This document shows positions 19,016 through 28,430 of a stretch of 64,000 bases of DNA, one piece after another; position 1 is the first letter of the stretch, and the number at the start of each line of letters is the position of its first letter. Below the pieces are notes generated by a model. The model saw only the letters and a program-made list of their open reading frames with translations. It was not told the DNA's origin and ran no database searches. This DNA comes from Phanerodontia chrysosporium. Lineage: Eukaryota > Basidiomycota > Agaricomycetes > Polyporales > Phanerochaetaceae. The DNA lies in NCBI GenBank assembly GCA_001910725.1, contig MJGA01000014.1:124001-188000 (forward strand), written 5' to 3'. The translations under genes and the position numbers were made by a program.

Positions 19016-20899
19016 AAAGGACCAAGAGAGTTCGGGAAGGACTTAGCGGAATGGCACCTCGAGGACGGGCTACTACTGCACCGAGGCAAGGTGTATGTGC
19101 CCAAGGACGACAAGATTAGGGCGGATCTACTCAAGTTACACCACGACTTCCCTGGGGCTGGACACCCTGGACGATGGAAGACGTTGGAGTTGCTGTCGCG
19201 CAACTACTGGTGGCCTGGAATGTCAGTTTATGTCAAGAAGTACGTCGCAGGTTGCGAAGTTTGCCAGTCGCATAAAAACGTCAACCAGAAGCCTGCTGGC
19301 CTGCTACAACCGAACGAGGTTCCGTCGGAACCCTGGGAGATAATCTCATGCGATATGATCACGGACTTGCCTGAGTCGGACGGTTACAACGCTATCTTCG
19401 TAGTCGTTTGCCGCTTAACCAAGCGAGCACATTTCCTCCCCATCACCAAGGAGTTTTCAGCCAAGGATCTGGGAAATTTGCTCTATGAGCGTATTTGGCC
19501 TTTGCACGGCCTACCCAGACAGATCATTTCGGATAGAGGAACGCAGTTCGCCGCAAAACTCTTCCAGGAATGGTGCAGACTCTTGGGAATCAAGTCAGCA
19601 ATGACTACAGCGTTTCACCCTCAGGCGGACGGTCAGACGGAGCGAGTTAATCAGTCATTGGAGCAGTATCTGCGCTGCTACACAAGCTTCAGGCAGGACG
19701 ACTGGGCGTACCTTTTGCCCTCTGCCGAGTTTGCGTACAATAACCAGGCGCATGAAAGCACCAAGAACTCGCCATTCTTCGTCGAATATGGCCGTCATCC
19801 ACGCATGTTCCCAGAGCAGGACCGTGTTACAAGGTTGTCAGAACTGGACGACTGGACAAAGCTTAGACAGGAGGCCCAAGATCAGGCGAAAGCCGCGCTC
19901 GTGCTGGCTGCAGAGCGAATGAAGTGGTACTACGACCAGGGTAAATCAGAACCCTTGTTCAAGGTCGGAGACCGTGTTTGGCTTGACGCAAAGGATCTGA
20001 ACCTTCGGGTTCCCTCCAAGAAACTGGCACCAAAGCGAGTAGGCCCTTACGAGATCGTAGAACAGCTGGGACCGGTCACCTTCAAGCTGAAGTTACCAGC
20101 CCATGTGAAGATTCACCCGGTCTTCCACGCAAGCAAACTCACGAAGCACGTCGAGGATGAGGTTGCCAATCGCACGCGCAAACCCCTACCACCCATTCGT
20201 GTGGGTGATGACGAGGAGTACGAGGTCGAGCAGATCGTAGATGCACAGCCAGACTCTAAAGGCCGTGTTATGTACCGAGTACGGTGGAGAGGCTACGATG
20301 AGCATAGCGACACATGGGAATACTTGCCCAATCTCAAGCACGCTATGGCGAAGGTCAAACAATTCCACAAGAAATACCCAGATGCGCCGAGGGCAATTTC
20401 CCTTCTGCAACGCCACCACGACGAGGAGGATGAGTTTTTCGTGCGCGAACTCGCGCTACTCCAATCTTGGGGAGCAGACGACCAGTTCGAGGTCGAGCTC
20501 ATGAACAAGGATGCAAAACTTCCCTCACGTGGCTCGCCAGAAAGCGCAGGGTTGGATCTTTTCATCACGGAAGACCTTACGCTCAAGCCCCATGATCGCA
20601 AGCTAGCGCCAACTGGCCTTCGAATGTGTACTCCACCAGGTACCTACGCTCGAGTCGCACCACGGAGTGGCCTTAGCCTCAGAGGCATCGACATAGGAGC
20701 AGGCGTTATTGACCGAGATTATCGAGGAGAGCTCAAAATTCTACTCATCAACAACTCGCCCGACACCTTTACATTCCACAAGGGTGATCGTGTCGCTCAA
20801 CTCGTGCTCGAAAGAATCTCCTACGCCGAACCAACTCCGGTTTCTCGCCTCGACTCAACCATTCGCAGCAGCGATGGTTTTGGCTCCACTGGTATTTAG
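19004..20899 (+). CDS. pol: Integrase-chromodomain-dUTPase polyprotein fragment of the plus-strand chromovirus
   Basis: An open frame from the ATG at 19004 (MDHEKGPREFGKDL) to TAG at 20897-20899. It contains the integrase zinc-binding HHCC part (HHDFPGAGHPG ... CEVCQSHK), the DD35E core (SCDMITD, SDRGTQF, DGQTERVN), a GPY/F-like segment, a chromodomain (EYEVEQIVDA ... YRVRWRGYDEHSDTWEYLPN) and a C-terminal dUTPase with all five motifs. In the intact copy this is the C-terminal half of Pol. Here it lacks upstream RT and has its own possible ATG, so if expressed it would be a free integrase-dUTPase. Nearly identical to residues 573-1199 of the minus-strand Pol. Confidence 0.85.
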   Translation: MDHEKGPREFGKDLAEWHLEDGLLLHRGKVYVPKDDKIRADLLKLHHDFPGAGHPGRWKTLELLSRNYWWPGMSVYVKKYVAGCEVCQSHKNVNQKPAGLLQPNEVPSEPWEIISCDMITDLPESDGYNAIFVVVCRLTKRAHFLPITKEFSAKDLGNLLYERIWPLHGLPRQIISDRGTQFAAKLFQEWCRLLGIKSAMTTAFHPQADGQTERVNQSLEQYLRCYTSFRQDDWAYLLPSAEFAYNNQAHESTKNSPFFVEYGRHPRMFPEQDRVTRLSELDDWTKLRQEAQDQAKAALVLAAERMKWYYDQGKSEPLFKVGDRVWLDAKDLNLRVPSKKLAPKRVGPYEIVEQLGPVTFKLKLPAHVKIHPVFHASKLTKHVEDEVANRTRKPLPPIRVGDDEEYEVEQIVDAQPDSKGRVMYRVRWRGYDEHSDTWEYLPNLKHAMAKVKQFHKKYPDAPRAISLLQRHHDEEDEFFVRELALLQSWGADDQFEVELMNKDAKLPSRGSPESAGLDLFITEDLTLKPHDRKLAPTGLRMCTPPGTYARVAPRSGLSLRGIDIGAGVIDRDYRGELKILLINNSPDTFTFHKGDRVAQLVLERISYAEPTPVSRLDSTIRSSDGFGSTGI

Positions 20900-20921
20900 G
20901 CTTCACCAGGAGGTTCAGCTA

Positions 20922-20934
20922 GAATTGGGGGTAA
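20922..20934 (+). other. Polypurine tract
   Basis: GAATTGGGGGTAA directly precedes the 3' LTR, in the position of the plus-strand primer. The same sequence precedes the 3' LTR of the other copy (24238-24250, minus strand). Confidence 0.7.
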
Positions 20935-21533
20935 TGTCACAGTTTTTCGTCTTAACCCTTAGGGTTAGGGGCAGCAGGTGACAGAAGCGATTACTCCGAA
21001 CTGTGACATGCAGAAGCGCTGGAGTGACAGCCCTAGGCTCGGGGCTGGTCACGTGATACGGCGGTCACGTGATGCGCACACGTGCGGTATCCCAGGGTCA
21101 CATGGTCGAAGGTCTAGAAGCAGGCAAGGGTCTGGAAGCGCCAAGACACTCCGGAATGGACTAGAAAGCCCTGGAGGTCTCTGGACAGGTCCGGACAGTG
21201 CTGGAACGTTCTGGAGGTTTCTGGGACATCGTAGGAACATTTAGGAACGTGTAGGAGAATGTAGGAATGCCTGTAGGGCACTAGCCAATAGCGTAGTAGG
21301 TATTAGATAGCTAGGACCCTGAACACCGGTCCCTGGGGACCTGGTGCACATGTATATAAACCCTGAGGGCTGGGGTGCCTCCCCAGCTTCAATCTCATCG
21401 CATCTCACCTCTCTAGTCTCTATACCTCGTCTTCAAGCTTGGCTACACCCCTTGTAGTCCAAGTAAACCTTTGCCAGTGAGTATTGCTGGTTGGTTTGGT
21501 GTATAGGCGCTAGGGCAGCGCATTTTTGTGATA
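20935..21533 (+). repeat. 3' LTR of the plus-strand chromovirus
   Basis: 599 bp, identical to 14443-15042 except for one G fewer in the run near 21372. Followed by the target duplication ACCGC at 21534-21538. Confidence 0.95.
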
Positions 21534-21538
21534 ACCGC

Positions 21539-23637
21539 TACATCCCGTTCTGCTCACATGGGGCGGTCGTCGTACCCGCAATCATTCATGCCCATACTGC
21601 CAACTCCCTCTCCTCACCGGCGAAACACCCGGATTCTGCTGTGGTCCTCGCGGCTCGCGCCTCAATGCCGCTCCTTCTCTGCCCCCTTTACCAGTTGAGT
21701 ACAACGACTTCATTCACCACCCTCGCATCTCCGAACTCTCTCGCCACCTGAACCTCGTCTTTTCCTTCGCATCAATGGAGACCACCGCAGAGTTCCCGGA
21801 CTACGGAGGCGAACACGGTTTTATAGCCATTCAAGGCAAGGTCTATCACCGCGTGCGTCCAAGCCACGCGAACTCCTCCGTTCGATGGATACTGTACGAT
21901 GGATTCATGCCTCAGCATGCCCCTCACCAAGATCTTGCTAACGACATTCCATCTCCGTGGATTCGTGCCATGCAACTCGCACTTATCCGCGTCAATCCGT
22001 TCGCTCTCTATCTCCGTGTTCTCAGTCAGATACCTCCGACACTCTGTCCTGATGCACACATCGTCATCGAAGACACCGGTTGCACACCGGAGGTCGCTGC
22101 CTTCATGTCGTACGAGAACACGGCCATGCAAGAAGTACGTGCTCGTCGTCTCATCATTCGTCGCAACGACGATGACATCCACGCGATCCCCACTATAAGT
22201 CGCCTCTGGGAGCCTCTCGCATATCCGCTCTTCTTTCCGTCTGGTTCCCTTGGATGGGGTGTCTACGGAGATATCGCTGACATACGGCCTCATCATGATG
22301 GAGACGCCCCTTCCATGTCGCTGATCGTACCGCCACTCAAATGTGGTACTATCGCGTCCTTCTCCTTCACAACGAACGTTTTCAAATCTTCGGACGTCTC
22401 ACCAACGAGTATCTCGTGGACATGTTCACTCGTGACTTGGAGTGCCGCCTCAACTACATCCGCGAAAATCAGCACGTCATCATGCGAGAGGATGCCGAAC
22501 TCATGGGCGATGTCTCCGTAGAACCGAACGAAAACGTATACCTTCCGTCATCATTTCTAGGCTCTAATCGATGGGCTTCCGAGCAAATCTCAGACTCGCT
22601 TGCTTTGGCTGCACAGTACGGCGCTCCCACGTTCTTCATCACAGTCACCTGCAATCCCAATTGGCCTGAAATAGTCTCTCAACTACGACCCGGTCAAACC
22701 CACACACACATCCCTCTCATTGTCGTTCGAGTTTTCAAACAAAAACTTCGCCGCCTCGAGCAGCTGCTCACCTCCATGTTTCCGCATGCCGGTCGTGTCG
22801 TCTACTTCATTCACTCGATCGAGTTCCAAAAGCGAGGCTTGCCACATGCCCACATCCTCGTGAAGTATAGCGCTGATTGTACATCTCCTGCCGCTATCGA
22901 CACAGTCATCTCCGCAGAGCTGCCTGAAGATGCTGACGACCGTCGATTGGTGCAAGAACACATGATGCATAAACACCCTCCTCCGACTCCCGTACGCTTG
23001 CGCGATACTGTCAGCGCGAGATGAACGGAACTCGAACCTGCCGCTTTAACTATCCACATCCAATTCGTTCTGAGACAACCATCGATTCCGGCGTCGTGTT
23101 CTCTATCGTCGGCGTCATGCAGACGACTCCATGGTTGTACCCCACTGCCTTCCGCTGCTTAGGGCTCTTCACTGTCACATCAACTTCGAGGCAGCCAACT
23201 CCTCTCATCTTTTTCAGTACATCTTCAAGTACATTCACAAAGGTATGTTGCGCAAATTGATTTTCTGTTTAGAAATTACATTCTCACGTCGTTCAAATAG
23301 GACCTGATCGTGCTCATTACACTGTTCGAGCGCCTGGTCAACCATTTGACGAGATTGAGGAGTATTGGAGCGCACGTTACCTTTCAGCAGGAGAAGCCGC
23401 TTGGCGCATCCTAGGTTTCAATGTCACGAAGAAGCAGCCATCTGTCACTGCACTTCCCGTTCATCTTCCGCAGTCCACTGTTCACCGCCGATATGGTCAG
23501 CACTCAGACGACGCTATCACAACCTCTCTCTCTCTCTCTGAGAGATACTTCGCACGTCCTATTGGCACTTTCACCACCAGGGATGGCCAGACACGTTCGT
23601 TCGATCAACTTACCTACTCCGAATATTTCACTCTCTT
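21539..23637 (+). pseudogene. Helitron Rep domain (middle part of the Rep/helicase gene), with frameshifts
   Basis: It continues the frame broken at 14442: Cys pairs, EYNDFIHHPRISELSRHLN, SFASMETTAEFP, IQGKVYHRVRP, then YGAPTFFITVTCNPNWPEI and VYFIHSIEFQKRGLPHAHIL, the HUH (His-Ala-His) nuclease motif. The two-tyrosine motif is QYIFKYIHKG, split from GPDRAHYTVRAPGQ by a clean 56-bp intron (23245-23300). The frame runs to TYSEYFTLF at the second insertion (23637). Three one-base shifts are needed, near 22330, 22985 and 23090. They may be real decay or consensus errors. Confidence 0.8.
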
Positions 23638-24237
23638 TATCACAAAAATGCGCTGCCCTAGCGCCTATACACCAAACCAACCAGCAATACTCACTGGCAA
23701 AGGTTTACTTGGACTACAAAGGGTGTAGCCAGGCTTGAAGACGAGGTATAGAGACTAGAGAGGTGAGATGCGATGAGATTGAAGCTGGGGAGGCACCCCC
23801 AGCCCTCAGGGTTTATATACATGTGTACCAGGTCCCCAGGGACCGGTGTTCAGGGTCCTAGCTATCTAATACCTACTACGCTATTGGCTAGTGCCCTACA
23901 GGCATTCCTACATTCTCCTACACGTTCCTAAATGTTCCTACGATGTCCCAGAAACCTCCAGAACGTTCCAGCACTGTCCGGACCTGTTCAGAGACCTCCA
24001 GGACTTTCTAGTCCATTCCGGAGTGTCTCGGCGCTTCCAGACCCTTGCCTGCTTCTAGACCTTCGACCATGTGACCCTGGGATACCGCACGTGTGCGCAT
24101 CACGTGACCGCCGTATCACGTGACCAGCCCCGAGCCTAGGGCTGTCACTCCAGCGCTTCTGCATGTCACAGTTCGGAGTAATCGCTTCTGTCACCTGCTG
24201 CCCCTAACCCTAAGGGTTAAGACGAAAAACTGTGACA
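23638..24237 (-). repeat. 3' LTR of the minus-strand chromovirus
   Basis: 600 bp; identical to 31136-31735 except for one A/G change near the RNA start region (GAGACT versus GAGGCT on the plus strand). Confidence 0.95.
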
Positions 24238-24272
24238 TTACCCCCAATTCTGGCTGAACCTCCTGGTGAAGC

Positions 24273-27200
24273 CTAAATACCAGTGGAGCCAAAACCATCG
24301 CTGCTGCGAATGGTTGAGTCGAGGCGAGAAACCGGAGTTGGTTCGGCGTAGGAGATTCTTTCGAGCACGAGTTGAGCAACACGATCACCCTTGTGGAATG
24401 TAAAGGTGTCGGGCGAGTTGTTGATGAGTAGAATTTTGAGCTCTCCTCGATAATCTCGGTCAATAACGCCTGCTCCTATGTCGATGCCTCTGAGGCTAAG
24501 GCCGCTCCGTGGTGCGACTCGAGCGTAGGTACCTGGTGGAGTACACATTCGAAGGCCAGTTGGCGCTAGCTTGCGATCATGGGGCTTGAGCGTAAGGTCT
24601 TCCGTGATGAAAAGATCCAACCCTGCGCTTTCTGGCGAGCCACGTGAGGGAAGTTTTGCATCCTTGTTCATGAGCTCGACTTCGAACTGGTCGTCTGCTC
24701 CCCAAGATTGGAGTAGCGCGAGTTCGCGCACGAAAAACTCATCCTCCTCGTCGTGGTGGCGTTGCAGAAGGGAAATTGCCTTTGGCGCATCTGGGTATTT
24801 CTTGTGGAATTGTTTGACCTTCGCCATAGCGTGCTTGAGATTGGGCAAGTATTCCCATGTGTCGCTATGCTCATCGTAGCCTCTCCACCGTACTCGGTAC
24901 ATAACACGGCCTTTAGAGTCTGGCTGTGCATCTACGATCTGCTCGACCTCGTACTCCTCGTCATCACCCACACGAATGGGTGGTAGGGGTTTGCGCGTGC
25001 GATTGGCAACCTCATCCTCGACGTGCTTCGTGAGCTTGCTTGCGTGGAAGACCGGGTGAACCTTCACATGGGCTGGTAACTTCAGCTTGAAGGTGACCGG
25101 TCCCAGCTGCTCTACGATCTCGTAAGGGCCTACTCGCTTTGGTGCCAGTTTCTTGGAGGGAACCCGAAGGTTCAGATCCTTTGCGTCAAGCCAAACACGG
25201 TCTCCGACCTTGAACAAGGGTTCTGATTTACCCTGGTCGTAGTACCACTTCATTCGCTCTGCAGCCAGCATGAGCGCGGCTTTCGCCTGATCTTGGGCCT
25301 CCTGTCTAAGCTTCGTCCAGTCGTCCAGTTCTGACAACCTTGTAACACGGTCCTGCTCTGGGAACATGCGTGGATGACGGCCATATTCGACGAAGAATGG
25401 CGAGTTCTTGGTGCTTTCATGCGCCTGGTTGTTGTACGCAAACTCGGCAGAGGGCAAAAGGTACGCCCAGTCGTCCTGCCTGAAGCTTGTGTAGCAGCGC
25501 AGATATTGCTCCAATGACTGATTAACTCGCTCAGTCTGACCGTCTGCCTGAGGGTGAAACGCTGTAGTCATTGCTGACTTGATCCCCAGGAGTCTGCACC
25601 ATTCCTGGAAGAGTTTCGCGGCGAACTGCGTTCCTCTATCCGAAATGATCTGTCTGGGTAGGCCGTGCAAAGGCCAAACACGCTCATAGAGCAAATTTCC
25701 CAGATCCTTGGCTGAAAACTCCTTGGTGATGGGGAGGAAATGTGCTCGCTTGGTTAAGCGGCAAACGACTACGAAGATAGCGTTGTAACCGTCCGACTCA
25801 GGCAAGTCCGTGATCATATCGCATGAGATTATCTCCCAGGGTTCCGACGGAACCTCGTTCGGTTGTAGCAGGCCAGCAGGCTTCTGGTTGACGTTTTTAT
25901 GCGACTGGCAGACTTCGCAGCCTGCGACGTACTTCTTGACGTAAACCGACATTCCTGGCCACCAGTAGTTGCGCGACAGCAACTCCAACGTCTTCCATCG
26001 TCCAGGGTGTCCAGCCCCAGGGAAGTCGTGGTGTAACTTGAGTAGATCCGCCCTAATCTTGTCGTCCTTGGGCACATACACCTTGCCTCGGTGCAGTAGT
26101 AGCCCGTCCTCGAGGTGCCATTCCGCTAAGTCCTTCCCGAACTCTCTTGGTCCTTTCAACATCAGGTCTTTGTACGACTTGGTGACTTCGTCGTCCAGCA
26201 GGGCTTTTCTGATCCTTTCTAGCAGTTTGCTATCGTCCACTATCGATGAATGGGTTGGTTGCATGGCTCGAATCGCGAAATATTCTGGCTTCAAAAGGAC
26301 TTTTTCACGATTGTCGCAATCCACCCCCAATTCATGATCTGGCCTCCTGGACATTGGATCAGCCCGCTTCATCGTCTTTCCAGGCTTGTGCTCCAACTTG
26401 AAGTGGAAACGTGTGAGGAAAAGACTCCAACGTGCTTGGCGTCGCGTCAAGTCTTGCGCCTTGCGGAAATAGGTCAAATTCTGGTGATCTGACCATATGT
26501 CGAATGGTAGAGGGTGTCCCTCCAAGTGGTGGCGCCATTCCTTCAATGCGCGGATGATGGCTAGCATCTCCTTGTCGTATATCTCGTAGTTGCGCTCATG
26601 TACGCCTAGCGCCTTGGAGTAAAACGCGACAGGGTGCCAAAGGCCATCCTCGCCCAGTTGCTCAAGTACAGCCCCCGTAGCAAAGTCTGACGAATCGCAT
26701 TCGAGCCTAAAAGGGTGCTCGTCGTCTGGAATCTTGAGAATAGGCGCAGTAGTGAACGCTCTTTTGAGTGTATCGAAGGCATCCTGCTGCTCAGGCCCCC
26801 ATTCCCACTCTTTGCCTTTGCGGGTAAGCTCTGACAATGGGCGAACAATCTTGCCAAAGTCTCGAATAAACCGTCGGTAGAAGTTAGCAAAACCCAGGAA
26901 AGCCTGGACATCTTTGACCCTTTTGGGTATGGGCCAAGATAAAACGCCATCTACCTTCGATGGATCCATCTGAACCGACCCCTTGCTGATGATCATTCCG
27001 AGGTATTCAATGCTATCCGTCTCGAAGAAGCATTTTTCTGGCTTAGCGAACAGGTCATTGTCGCGTAGCCGCTGCAATACCTCGCGAACTAATCGCCGAT
27101 GGTGGTCCAAGTCATTCGTGAAGATGAGAATGTCGTCTAGGTAGACCATGACATGCCCTTCTCGAATCAGATCGTCGAGAATATGGTTCATCATGCGCTG

Positions 27201-27872
27201 AAAGGTTGCTGGTGCATTGCTGAGGCCGAAGAACATCACTGTAGGTTCGTATAAACCGAAAGGTGTGATGAAGGCCAGCTTCCACTCGTCTCCTTCCTTG
27301 ATTCTGACGTTGTTATACCCCCATCTAAGGTCAATCTTGGTGTATATACTAGCCTTAGATAGTCGATCTATAAGGTCTGAGATCTTGGGTATAGGGAAGC
27401 GGTCTTTCTTAACGACTTCGTTCAGCTTTCTGTAGTCCTGCACCAAGCGCAATGAACCGTCCTTCTTCTTCACGAAAAAGACTGGTGCTGCCAGCGGGGA
27501 TTTACTCGGTCTGATGTATCCCTTGGCGAGATTCTCCTGAATCCACTCGTCCAGAGAATTCCTCTCTTCTGGCGACAGCGAGTAATTACGAGCTGGTCGA
27601 GGTAGGGTAGCTCCGTCGATAAACTCGACAGCGTGGTCGTAAGGCTTTCGTACGGGTAACCGTTCGCTTGCACGCTTCGAAAACACGTCCCCATAGTCTT
27701 GATACTGTGCAGGGACAAGCTGCTCCCAGCCCTCGATTCCCTCCAGCGAACGAATACTGCACATCGCTGCGATCTTCCGGCAAGTTAATGCCAAAACGCG
27801 GCCATCTGGGGTGGAAGGGTCGACCCACTGGAGCCAAGGCTCCTCTTCTTCCTCCTCGAAGTCCTCATCCAT
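24273..27872 (-). CDS. pol: Pol polyprotein: RT, RNase H, integrase, chromodomain, dUTPase
   Basis: 1199 residues from the first ATG of the open frame at 27872 (the frame itself opens further upstream, just after the protease). RT is about residues 110-300, with YLDD at 244-247. RNase H is about 388-500. Integrase has HHCC around 613-655, D685, D745 and E781 (DD35E). The chromodomain is 972-1027 (aromatic-rich VRWRGYDEHSDTWEYLP), which in chromoviruses directs insertion to heterochromatin marks. The dUTPase is 1061-1199 with motifs SAGLDL, PRSGLS, GVIDRDYRGEL, GDRVAQLV and SDGFGSTG. Protease is normally fused upstream, but here one base is missing between HNPR and IDWDKGEW. Confidence 0.95.
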   Translation of the reverse strand: MDEDFEEEEEEPWLQWVDPSTPDGRVLALTCRKIAAMCSIRSLEGIEGWEQLVPAQYQDYGDVFSKRASERLPVRKPYDHAVEFIDGATLPRPARNYSLSPEERNSLDEWIQENLAKGYIRPSKSPLAAPVFFVKKKDGSLRLVQDYRKLNEVVKKDRFPIPKISDLIDRLSKASIYTKIDLRWGYNNVRIKEGDEWKLAFITPFGLYEPTVMFFGLSNAPATFQRMMNHILDDLIREGHVMVYLDDILIFTNDLDHHRRLVREVLQRLRDNDLFAKPEKCFFETDSIEYLGMIISKGSVQMDPSKVDGVLSWPIPKRVKDVQAFLGFANFYRRFIRDFGKIVRPLSELTRKGKEWEWGPEQQDAFDTLKRAFTTAPILKIPDDEHPFRLECDSSDFATGAVLEQLGEDGLWHPVAFYSKALGVHERNYEIYDKEMLAIIRALKEWRHHLEGHPLPFDIWSDHQNLTYFRKAQDLTRRQARWSLFLTRFHFKLEHKPGKTMKRADPMSRRPDHELGVDCDNREKVLLKPEYFAIRAMQPTHSSIVDDSKLLERIRKALLDDEVTKSYKDLMLKGPREFGKDLAEWHLEDGLLLHRGKVYVPKDDKIRADLLKLHHDFPGAGHPGRWKTLELLSRNYWWPGMSVYVKKYVAGCEVCQSHKNVNQKPAGLLQPNEVPSEPWEIISCDMITDLPESDGYNAIFVVVCRLTKRAHFLPITKEFSAKDLGNLLYERVWPLHGLPRQIISDRGTQFAAKLFQEWCRLLGIKSAMTTAFHPQADGQTERVNQSLEQYLRCYTSFRQDDWAYLLPSAEFAYNNQAHESTKNSPFFVEYGRHPRMFPEQDRVTRLSELDDWTKLRQEAQDQAKAALMLAAERMKWYYDQGKSEPLFKVGDRVWLDAKDLNLRVPSKKLAPKRVGPYEIVEQLGPVTFKLKLPAHVKVHPVFHASKLTKHVEDEVANRTRKPLPPIRVGDDEEYEVEQIVDAQPDSKGRVMYRVRWRGYDEHSDTWEYLPNLKHAMAKVKQFHKKYPDAPKAISLLQRHHDEEDEFFVRELALLQSWGADDQFEVELMNKDAKLPSRGSPESAGLDLFITEDLTLKPHDRKLAPTGLRMCTPPGTYARVAPRSGLSLRGIDIGAGVIDRDYRGELKILLINNSPDTFTFHKGDRVAQLVLERISYAEPTPVSRLDSTIRSSDGFGSTGI

Positions 27873-27970
27873 AGGTTCTTCGAGCTCTGCTTGCGCTACT
27901 TGAGCCTTGTGGCTGGTAAAGCGACAAGAATCTGGGCATCTGGAGTACTTCCACTCGCCCTTATCCCAAT

Positions 27971-28430
27971 CTATCTCGGATTATGCTTCTTCAAGTAGCT
28001 AAAGCCGAGGAACATGTCCTTTCCACCCAGATCTGTAATGAGGCATGCTTGTCTGGAGACATGGTCCCCTACGGCTACGTCGAGCCAAGCGTACTCCTCA
28101 ATACTGCCACACTTGTTCCTGGAGCCATCTGCGTTGTAAACGCGTATCTCCCTGGCCAGCTGGTTCGTCTTCAGCTTATGCTTCTTGACGAAGCGATGGC
28201 TAATGAACACAGCATAGGCCCCTGAATCAACCAGCGCGGTAGTCTGCACTCTGATTTCCTTACCCTGACTCAAAGTTACTGGAACGATAAAGCTCGATTT
28301 AGAGGGTAAACTAGAGACTTTTCTCGATTCCAAAACTGATCTAATACATTCTACTGAGTCGGGAGGGTAAAGGAAATCTAAAAACGGACCAGATGTCGCA
28401 GACTCTACATCGGTCCCTGCAGAAAATCCT
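27971..28430 (-). CDS. pol: Retropepsin region of the minus-strand chromovirus
   Basis: An open frame in the -1 frame relative to gag, overlapping the gag end and reading to HNPR at 27971. It contains ALVDSGAYAVFISHRFVKK (DSG active site) and LGFSYLKKHNPR, the usual end of the fungal Ty3 protease domain. One added base near 27974 would continue it into the RT ORF, so protease and Pol are likely one polyprotein in the active element. No ATG near the start, so frameshifting or reinitiation after gag must express it. Confidence 0.85.

Larger units (their letters stand above)
14443..21533 (+). mobile_element. Ty3/gypsy chromovirus, internally deleted (non-autonomous) copy
   Basis: 7091 bp, bounded by direct LTRs of 600 and 599 bp and by a 5-bp target duplication ACCGC (14438-14442 and 21534-21538). 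Internal order: self-priming site, Met-less ORF1, gag, protease, a decayed ~850-bp segment in place of RT/RNase H, then integrase, chromodomain and dUTPase. The two LTRs differ only by one G in a G5/G4 run, so insertion was recent. Gag, PR and IN are nearly identical to those of the full-length copy at 23638-31735. It therefore probably moved using RT supplied in trans. Inserted in the same orientation as the Helitron gene. Confidence 0.95.
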
